Origin: Betaproteobacteria bacterium
Lineage (GTDB): Bacteria > Pseudomonadota > Gammaproteobacteria > Burkholderiales > Burkholderiaceae_E
NCBI GenBank assembly: GCA_018970865.1
Contig: JAGWVN010000009.1
Span: forward strand, 1-59,677
Direction of reading: 5' to 3'
DNA length: 59,677 bases
The notes beneath the pieces are model-generated. The model was given only the letters and a program-made list of their open reading frames with translations, was not told the origin of the DNA and did no database searches. Both the position numbers and the translations under genes were made by a program. Shown here piece by piece: positions 53,379 to 59,677 of this stretch (positions within the stretch are counted from its first letter, which is position 1; each line of letters begins with the position of its first letter).

Positions 53379-55637
53379 CTACTTGGTCTCGAAGGTGTGC
53401 ACGCCGTCCCAGTTCGGCGGCGGTGGTGAGCTCAGGCACTGCCCGCAGCGCTCGATCCACACCGCATGCAGGGCGCTGTGCAGGGCAGTGTCGGGCTCGG
53501 CCTGCAGCGCCTGCCACTGCGCCCGCGCCCCGTCGAAATCGCGTGCCAGATAGCGGGCCAGGGCGACTTCGTGCCGGCGCACCATCTCGCGCTGCGCCGG
53601 CGTTGCCTCGCTGGCGCGGCACAGCGGCTCGTGGATGGCCAACGGCGTGTCGCGGCCCTTCACCCGCACCAGGTCGAGCTGGCGCCACAGGAACGGTTCG
53701 GCAGCCGCCGCGCGCACCGCCTCCCCCGCCACGATCTGCGCCCCGTAGGCCTTGGTGAGACCCTCCAGGCGCGAGGCGGTGTTCACGGTGTCGCCCATCA
53801 CCGTGTAGGCCATCCGATAGGCCGAGCCCATGTTGCCCACCACGGCCCGACCGGTGTTCAGGCCGATGCCGATCGCGATGGTGGCGCCCTCGGGCAGGTT
53901 CAGTCGCGGCATCAGCCGAGCGAGTGAGCGCTGCATGTCGAGGGCCGCCGCCACGCCCGCCGCGGCATGATCGGGGCGCGCCACGGGCGCCCCCCAGAAT
54001 GCCATCACGCAGTCGCCGATGTACTTGTCGATGGTGCCGAGATGATCGGCGCGGATCACCCGGGAGAGGTCGGTGAGCAGGGCGTTCATCAGCTCGCCGA
54101 GCGCGGTGGGCTCCAGCTTCTCGGAGAGGGTGGTGAAGCCGCGGACATCGGCGAACATCACAGTGAGCTCCGCGGCCCGGCCCGACATGCTGTAGCTGTC
54201 GGGGTTTTCATTCATTTCGTTGACCAGCTCGGGCGGCACATACTGGCCGAACAGCCGGTTGATCGAGCTTCGACCGCGCAGCTCGAGCAGATAGCCCAGC
54301 GCGCCCAGCGCCACGAACAGCATGCCGATCTGTGCCAGGGGCAGGGCCACCGGCAGCACTACCCGTTCCTGCCGCCAAAGCCACCAGCCCAGTGTCCAGA
54401 CCGCCAGCGCCAGCGCCGCTGCGGTGGCCACGAAGCGCGCCGGGCGCAGGCGCCAGGCGCCGGCCATCATGCCCAGCGCCACGCACCAGACCAGGCTGAG
54501 CACCGCCGCGTCGGTGTAATGGGGACGGCTGGGCAGGCGCCCATCGAGCGCGCCCTGCAGCCAGGACACATGCAGCTCGGTGCCCGGCTGGTTGGTGTCC
54601 ACCGGGGTGGCGCGGCTGTCGCGCAGGCCCGGCGCGGTGGGACCGAACACCACCACGCGGCCACGCATCAGGTCGGGCGGCATCCGGCCTTCGAGCATGT
54701 CGAGCACCGACACCGTGGGCACGCTGCCGCGCCCGCCGAAGAAGGGCAGCATCGATCGCGCCTGATCATCGATGGGCAGGCGGTAGGAGCCGAGGGTGAT
54801 GGTTTCGGTGACCGGCCGCCCACCCAGGGTGGTGGCCTCGCCGAAAGCCACCTGCGCCTGATCGCCCGCCACGATCGTGAGCGCGGCCAGCATCAGCGAG
54901 GGATAGAGCATGCCCTCGTTCTCGATCAGCAACGGCAGGCGGCGGGTGACCCCGTCGGCGTCCACCGAGGGGTTCATGTGGCCCGCGCTGCCGGCCGCCT
55001 TGACCAGCGCGGCGAGATTGGCGCCGAAGCCATCGCCGCGTGGCGGAAACACGCCGGACTGATGGGCGATGTCCGCCGGCAGCCAGGGGTCGGGCAGGGC
55101 GCCCACACGCTGGTTGCCGTCGTTGGTGAAGTAATGGCCGAGCACCACCGGCCGGCCGGCCAGGATGCGGGCCAGCGCCGCGTCACGGTCGAGCTCGACC
55201 AGCAGATCGCGCATCTGCGCGCCCAGCGCCGAGCCCTGTTCGCCGGGCACCCGGGCCAGCCGTTCGCGAATGCGATCGGCATCGCTGCGGTCAGGCTCGG
55301 CGAACACCATGTCGAAGGCGATTGCCCGCGCGCCGTGCCGGTCGATGACCGCCTCGATCACCTGCGCGATCCGGTCGCGCGGCCAGGGCCACTGGCCGAT
55401 CTTCTGCAGGCTTGCCTCGTCCAGCGCGAGCAGCGTGACCTTGGGCGTCCCGGTGAATTGCAGGGTAGAGCGCACCCAATTGTCGTGAATGAACAGGTCG
55501 AGTCTTTGCAACACTGGGGGAGTGAGACCCTGGACGATCGAGCCGGTCAGCAGCAGCGTCACCAGCAGCGTGGTTGCCGCCGAAGCGAGCAGCGCCACCC
55601 CCCGTGGAGTCAGTTTCTTGGCAATGCCGAATGTCAT
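53379..55637 (-). CDS. CHASE2-sensor adenylate cyclase
   Basis: A 752-residue membrane cyclase. One N-terminal helix (about 14-33), a periplasmic CHASE2 domain (about 40-360, with TLLALDEASLQKIGQWPWPR and AIAFDMVFAEPDRSDADR), about three membrane helices (370-460), then a class III catalytic domain. Metal Asp497 (FADVRGFTTLSEK) and Asp542 (YIGDCVMAFWG), Lys538 and Asp616 (VMGDTVNTASR), and Asn619/Arg623 are present; Lys plus Asp specify ATP, so the product should be cAMP. The start overlaps the divergent TpsB gene's ATG by 14 bp. Confidence 0.92.
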   Translation of the reverse strand: MTFGIAKKLTPRGVALLASAATTLLVTLLLTGSIVQGLTPPVLQRLDLFIHDNWVRSTLQFTGTPKVTLLALDEASLQKIGQWPWPRDRIAQVIEAVIDRHGARAIAFDMVFAEPDRSDADRIRERLARVPGEQGSALGAQMRDLLVELDRDAALARILAGRPVVLGHYFTNDGNQRVGALPDPWLPADIAHQSGVFPPRGDGFGANLAALVKAAGSAGHMNPSVDADGVTRRLPLLIENEGMLYPSLMLAALTIVAGDQAQVAFGEATTLGGRPVTETITLGSYRLPIDDQARSMLPFFGGRGSVPTVSVLDMLEGRMPPDLMRGRVVVFGPTAPGLRDSRATPVDTNQPGTELHVSWLQGALDGRLPSRPHYTDAAVLSLVWCVALGMMAGAWRLRPARFVATAAALALAVWTLGWWLWRQERVVLPVALPLAQIGMLFVALGALGYLLELRGRSSINRLFGQYVPPELVNEMNENPDSYSMSGRAAELTVMFADVRGFTTLSEKLEPTALGELMNALLTDLSRVIRADHLGTIDKYIGDCVMAFWGAPVARPDHAAAGVAAALDMQRSLARLMPRLNLPEGATIAIGIGLNTGRAVVGNMGSAYRMAYTVMGDTVNTASRLEGLTKAYGAQIVAGEAVRAAAAEPFLWRQLDLVRVKGRDTPLAIHEPLCRASEATPAQREMVRRHEVALARYLARDFDGARAQWQALQAEPDTALHSALHAVWIERCGQCLSSPPPPNWDGVHTFETK

Positions 55638-57423
55638 CGCCGGGCATCATGCCGGCACATCGCCGGCCGCGAAAGCGGCGGGTGTCGGCACGGCCGTTGC
55701 CGGTCGATTGCCGGTGCTGCGGCAGGTCGCGCTGATCGGCGCGCTCGCGATCGGGGTGGCCGGGGCGGCCCGTGCCCAGACGAATCCGCCGGAACGCGCG
55801 CCGGCTACGCCGGCGCCGTTCTCCGCTCCTGGCGCCCCGCCCGCGCCCGCCGCCACGCGCGCTCCTGCCGCCACTCCTGCGCCAGCCGCTGCTTCCGCGC
55901 CGGCGCCGGCCTCCGTCGAGCCACGCTTCCGGATCGCCCGCTACCAGATCGAAGGCGCCACGCTGGTGCCGTTGCCGGCGCTGCAGGCCGCGGTGGCGAG
56001 CTTCACCGGCGAGAGCCGGCGCTTTTCCGACATCGAACTCGCCCAGGAGGCGATTCGCGAGGCTTATGGCCGTGCCGGCATCACCGCCGTGCGCGTGCTC
56101 CTGCCGGAGCAGACCATCGAGGGTGGCCTGGTCCGGCTGCAGGTCGATGAACTCAAGCTTCGCAAGATCGAAGTCGAGGGCGCGCGCCATCGCGGGCTGG
56201 CCAATCAGCGGCGCGCCGTGCCTTCCCTGCGCGAGGGGACGACGCCCTCCGATACCGTGATCGGCGACGAACTGCGCCTGGCCAACGAAAACCCCGGCCG
56301 CTACATGCAGGTCACCTTCCGCACCGAGGACGATGGCGCGCTCACCGGCAGCCTGCGCACCAACGACCTGCCACCGCTGGCCGGGCAGGTCAGCCTCGAC
56401 AACACCGGCTCGCCTAGCACCGGGCAGTGGCGGGTCGGGGCGGCGGTGCAGCACCACAACCTGTTCGATCGCGACATCGTCGGCACCGCCCAGGCGATCA
56501 CCGCGCCGGGGCGCGAACACAATGTGCAGATCGCGTCTGTCGGGTTGAGAGTGCCCGTTTATCGGCTCAAATGGCTGCTCGATGGCAGCCTGTTGCACTC
56601 CAATGTCGATTCCGGCACCTTGAGAACGGCCGCTGGGGACTACTTCATGTCCAGCAGCGGCAACACTCTCAGCTTGCGGGCCACCCGGCTGCTGCCGCGG
56701 CTTGGCGCGTGGGATCCGCGTTTCGCGTTCGGGCTGGACATCAAGCAGGTCAACAGTCGTGTTGCCACGGTCTCCGATGGACCCAGCCTCATCCCCAGCG
56801 TTGTCCTGCGGCCGCTGTCGCTCAGCTACAGCGCCAGCCGCCGCGAAGACCGATGGGCGGTGTTCGGACTGGCGAGCTACAGCCGCAACCTGCCCGGCGG
56901 CGGGCGCAGCGATGCCGCGGTCTTCCAGGAGCCGGGTCTTCGCGCTGGCGCCAATCCCTACTACGGCATCACCCGCTGGAGCCTGGGCGGTTCGGTCTCG
57001 GTGCGGACCAACACGCTGCTTGCCTCGTGGAGCGGTCAGTGGACCCGCGACGCCCTGGTGCCGGCCGAGCAGTTCGCCATCGGCGGTGACGGCTCGGTGC
57101 GCGGCTTCAGCTCTCGGGTGGCGGCCGGTGATCGCGGCCAGCGCTTCTCGCTCGAGCTGCAGTCGCCGCTGCGACCCCTGCAGGACGGGATGGGCGGTGA
57201 TTTCGGCTGGCAGGTCTTCTCTGACCTTGCGGCGGTTCAGCGCAACAGCGCGCTGGCCGGCGAGAAGGAGCGGCACCTGCTCTCCAGCGTGGGCGGCGGC
57301 ATCCGCCTGTCGTGGCGGCAGCGCATGTCGCTGCGCCTGGACACCGGCGTCGTGGTCCAGGGCGACGGCCTGTCGGTCCCGGGCGACGCCTTCCTCCACA
57401 TGGCCATGAGTTATGGGTTCTGA
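55624..57423 (+). CDS. TpsB outer-membrane transporter (ShlB/FhaC/HecB family)
   Basis: A 599-residue two-partner secretion translocator from the ATG at 55624. After a signal peptide (VALIGALAIGVAGAARA) and a Pro/Ala linker, a POTRA domain spans about residues 100-180 (FRIARYQIEGATLVPLPALQ), a second POTRA follows (LRKIEVEGARHRGLANQRRA), then the barrel with the SVRGFSSR L6 motif near residue 495. A GTG at 55714 gives a cleaner signal peptide (LRQVALIGALAIGV) and would leave 76 bp to the divergent cyclase gene, so it may be the true start. The TpsA gene overlaps its stop. Confidence 0.9.
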   Translation: MPNVIAGHHAGTSPAAKAAGVGTAVAGRLPVLRQVALIGALAIGVAGAARAQTNPPERAPATPAPFSAPGAPPAPAATRAPAATPAPAAASAPAPASVEPRFRIARYQIEGATLVPLPALQAAVASFTGESRRFSDIELAQEAIREAYGRAGITAVRVLLPEQTIEGGLVRLQVDELKLRKIEVEGARHRGLANQRRAVPSLREGTTPSDTVIGDELRLANENPGRYMQVTFRTEDDGALTGSLRTNDLPPLAGQVSLDNTGSPSTGQWRVGAAVQHHNLFDRDIVGTAQAITAPGREHNVQIASVGLRVPVYRLKWLLDGSLLHSNVDSGTLRTAAGDYFMSSSGNTLSLRATRLLPRLGAWDPRFAFGLDIKQVNSRVATVSDGPSLIPSVVLRPLSLSYSASRREDRWAVFGLASYSRNLPGGGRSDAAVFQEPGLRAGANPYYGITRWSLGGSVSVRTNTLLASWSGQWTRDALVPAEQFAIGGDGSVRGFSSRVAAGDRGQRFSLELQSPLRPLQDGMGGDFGWQVFSDLAAVQRNSALAGEKERHLLSSVGGGIRLSWRQRMSLRLDTGVVVQGDGLSVPGDAFLHMAMSYGF

Positions 57424-59677
57424 CCGTGGGCGCTCGCGTTCCCGGCCGCGTCTGAACCGTCCTGAGCACCCGGCGGCGACGCGGGTGCCGCCACGCCCCT
57501 GGCGCATGGGCCTGCTGGCCGGGGCCATCGCGGCGATCGGCGCGCCGGCCTGGGCCAACCCCAGCGGCGCGCAGGTGATCCAGGGCAGCGCCTCGCTGCA
57601 GCAGAACGGCGCCACCCTGAGCGTGACCACCAGCAACGGCGCGGTCATCCACTGGAACCAGTTCAACATCGGGGTGGGCGAGACCACCCGGTTCATCCAG
57701 CCCAGCGCAGCCAGCCAGGTGCTCAACCGCGTGGTGTCGGGCGCGCCCAGCGAGATTCTCGGTCGGCTCGAGTCCAATGGCCGGGTGTTCCTGATCAACC
57801 CCAGCGGCGTGGCCTTCGGGCGCGGCGCGCAGGTGGATGTGGGCGCCCTGGTGGTGTCCACGCTCAGACTGAGCAACGAAGACTTCGCCGCCGGTCGCCT
57901 GAACTTCGGTGGTACCGCGGCCGAGAACCGTGCCGCCGGCGCCATCCGCAACGAGGGCAGCATCCGCACCGCCTCGGGCGGTCTGGTCTATCTGGTGGCG
58001 CCGCAGGTCGAGAACAGCGGCATCATCCACTCGCCCGAGGGGCAGGTGCTGCTCGCCGCGGGCCACCGGGTCACGCTGGTCAATCCGCAGGCGCCCGAGG
58101 TCTCCTGGGAGGTGTCCGCGCCCGAGTCCACGGTCGTCAACCTCGGTGAGGTGGTGGCCCGTCGCATCGGCATGCACGGCCAGTTCGTGAAGAACGCCGG
58201 CGTGCTGCAGGCCACCACGGCGGTGGTCGGCGAGGACGGCCGCATCGTGCTGCGCGCGCAGCGCCGGGTCGAACAGACGGCCACCGGCCAGATGGTGGCC
58301 AGCGGCATCGACGCCCAGGGTCGTCGCAAGGGCGGCGAGATCGACATCCAGGCCGGCGAGCAGGTCAGCCTGCAGGGCCGCATCGATGCCAGCGCCACGG
58401 CGGCCGTGCAGGCCGTGGTGGCGGCGCCGGCGCCGGTCACGACCGCCGGCAGCGCGGCCGGCGCGGGGCAGGCCGGCACGGGGGGCGCGAGTCAGGCCGG
58501 GGCGCCGGCCGTGGAATCGGCGGGCGCGGGCGCGTCGGCGGCGACCGCGTCCCTGGCTGCGTCGTCACCCGCCGCGTCATCGGGCGCGGCGGTGGGGGGC
58601 GCCTCGCCTCAGGTCGCTTCTTCGTCGGCTGCGACAGAGGTCTTGCCGACCGCTGCGGTCACCGAGCCAGTCGGCGCTTCGCCGCAGAGTGCGGGCGCGT
58701 CCTCGGGTGCCCTGCCCATGGCAGTTCCCGTGTCGGCCTCGGCGCCAGCGCCCGCGCCGTCACCGCCGGCGCCGCAGCCCGACCCGCGAAACCTGCTGGC
58801 AGGCGGTGTGGTGGGCACCGGTGGTCGGGTACGGGTGATGGGGCGCGAGATCGTGCTCGGCGAGACCCTCAGCATCGATGTGACAGGCCCGGCAGGTGGC
58901 GGCACGGTGCTGGTTGGCGGTGATGTGCAGGGCGCGAGTGCCGGTGCGCCGAACGCCGAGTGGCTGCTGATGGCCCGCGGAGCGGTGATCCGGGCCGATG
59001 CCACTGAACAGGGACAGGGCGGCAAGCTCATTCTCTGGGCCGACGATGCCGCGTTGATTCATGGTCGCGTGAGCGCCCGAGGCGGGCCGCAGGGAGGAGA
59101 TGGCGGGTTCATCGAGACCTCCGGCAGGCAGACGCTGTCGGTGACCGAGCGGCCTGATGCCGCGGCGCCCCGCGGCACCGGCGGCACCTGGCTGATCGAC
59201 CCTTACAACGTGACCATCCAGGCCACCAGCGGGCCGGTGGATTATGTTTACTCGGACCGCTTCATCAGCGGGGTCTACACACAGGCCATCACCCCGACCC
59301 AGAACAGCGCCACGGTGCGTGCCGGCTTCATCAGCGAGTCGCTCAACGAGGGCACCAGCGTCCTGATCACCACCGGCAGCAGCGGCTCGCAGGCCGGTGA
59401 CATCACGGTGAGCGCGCCCATCGCCAAGACCGAGGGCGGCAACGCCACGCTGACCCTCAGGGCACACAACAACATCGCGCTTAACGCGAACATCACCGCC
59501 AGCGAGAACAGGCTCAACCTGGTGCTGGAATCCGACAGCGACCTCAGCGGCGCTGGCGCCACGGTGCTCGGCAACCGGGTCACGGTCGACCTCAACCGAG
59601 GCGCTTTCACTGCCACCGCCAATGGCGGCCGGGTGAGCTTCGCGCCGGGCACCACGGAATTCACGCTCAACAACGCT
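57413..59677 (+). CDS. TpsA exoprotein with filamentous-hemagglutinin N-terminal domain (runs off window)
   Basis: An open frame with no stop to the window end (755 codons seen). From the ATG at 57413 it has an Arg-rich extension, then a signal peptide (MGLLAGAIAAIGAPAWA, from the internal ATG at 57506), then a TPS domain: GSASLQQNGATLSVTTSNGA, FNIGVGETTRFIQPSA, and FLINPSGVAFGRGAQVDVGA (the NPNG-type motif). The beta-helix is broken by an Ala/Ser/Gly/Pro-rich stretch at about residues 324-460, then resumes. The start overlaps tpsB by 11 bp, and TpsB should export it. Confidence 0.9.
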   Translation, partial: MGSDRGRSRSRPRLNRPEHPAATRVPPRPWRMGLLAGAIAAIGAPAWANPSGAQVIQGSASLQQNGATLSVTTSNGAVIHWNQFNIGVGETTRFIQPSAASQVLNRVVSGAPSEILGRLESNGRVFLINPSGVAFGRGAQVDVGALVVSTLRLSNEDFAAGRLNFGGTAAENRAAGAIRNEGSIRTASGGLVYLVAPQVENSGIIHSPEGQVLLAAGHRVTLVNPQAPEVSWEVSAPESTVVNLGEVVARRIGMHGQFVKNAGVLQATTAVVGEDGRIVLRAQRRVEQTATGQMVASGIDAQGRRKGGEIDIQAGEQVSLQGRIDASATAAVQAVVAAPAPVTTAGSAAGAGQAGTGGASQAGAPAVESAGAGASAATASLAASSPAASSGAAVGGASPQVASSSAATEVLPTAAVTEPVGASPQSAGASSGALPMAVPVSASAPAPAPSPPAPQPDPRNLLAGGVVGTGGRVRVMGREIVLGETLSIDVTGPAGGGTVLVGGDVQGASAGAPNAEWLLMARGAVIRADATEQGQGGKLILWADDAALIHGRVSARGGPQGGDGGFIETSGRQTLSVTERPDAAAPRGTGGTWLIDPYNVTIQATSGPVDYVYSDRFISGVYTQAITPTQNSATVRAGFISESLNEGTSVLITTGSSGSQAGDITVSAPIAKTEGGNATLTLRAHNNIALNANITASENRLNLVLESDSDLSGAGATVLGNRVTVDLNRGAFTATANGGRVSFAPGTTEFTLNNA

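Noticed and set aside
55489-55623. Extended TpsB start upstream of 55624
   Set aside because: The extension lies inside the divergent CHASE2 cyclase gene and looks like an antisense shadow; the signal peptide begins much later.

Overview
The window is one continuous, gene-dense stretch of a very GC-rich bacterial chromosome. Codon third positions are almost all G or C, so many mirror-frame ORFs are artefacts. The gene set points to a betaproteobacterium, probably Burkholderiales: pstSCAB-phoU, a cold-shock gene next to an infA copy, an H-NS family protein with a short C-terminal DNA-binding motif, EutBC without a microcompartment, a Pat/GNAT-type acyl-CoA synthetase fusion, and a two-partner secretion pair. 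This placement is inference from gene content; there is no rRNA in the window. I see 51 protein genes, one tRNA, no insertion sequence, no prophage and no CRISPR array.

Layout. 1-5.7 kb: three envelope-polysaccharide genes (GT2, a large membrane protein of unknown type, GT4) followed by uppP, which recycles the undecaprenyl carrier. 5.7-7.5 kb: trmB, an enoyl-CoA hydratase and tRNA-Gly(CCC). 7.5-11.2 kb: a histone-deacetylase-like enzyme 2 bp ahead of a Pat-like acetyltransferase, an apparent eraser/writer pair for lysine acylation. 11.2-15.3 kb: fbp, pepN and a small lipoprotein. 15.3-17.5 kb: a lipoprotein subtilase with P domain, followed by a separate secreted protein that looks like the missing subtilase prodomain. 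17.7-23.1 kb: pyruvate carboxylase, a PuuE-type deacetylase and AlkA. 23.1-24.7 kb: an H-NS family gene behind an AT-rich, repeat-rich promoter region, then a TehA/SLAC1-like channel.

24.8-27.5 kb: trxC, tungstate-type tupB-tupC without tupA, and tag. 27.4-33.2 kb: a dipeptide-type ABC importer (binding protein, two permeases, fused double ATPase). 33.2-38 kb: a membrane-fused spermidine-synthase-like protein, csp, infA, a nitroreductase and an enoyl-CoA hydratase. 37.9-42.6 kb: the phosphate operon pstSCAB-phoU with a good Pho box, but no phoBR nearby. 42.6-44.8 kb: exported MsrB and MsrA with CutA, then a MaoC-type dehydratase. 45.1-47.8 kb: HD-GYP phosphodiesterase, SbmA/BacA-like peptide transporter, PPOX-fold protein. 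47.8-51.5 kb: 8-oxoguanine-type deaminase, eutB and eutC, a nitrogen-scavenging unit with an operator-like palindrome upstream. 51.8-59.7 kb: a GAF/HD-GYP protein with an expanded HD region, a CHASE2 adenylate cyclase, and a TpsB/TpsA two-partner secretion pair whose exoprotein runs off the window end.

The most interesting units are the split protease/prodomain pair, the deacetylase/acetyltransferase pair, the CHASE2-cyclase/two-partner secretion block, the palindrome-repeat promoter of the H-NS gene, and an alkA reading frame whose conserved N terminus has no standard start codon.
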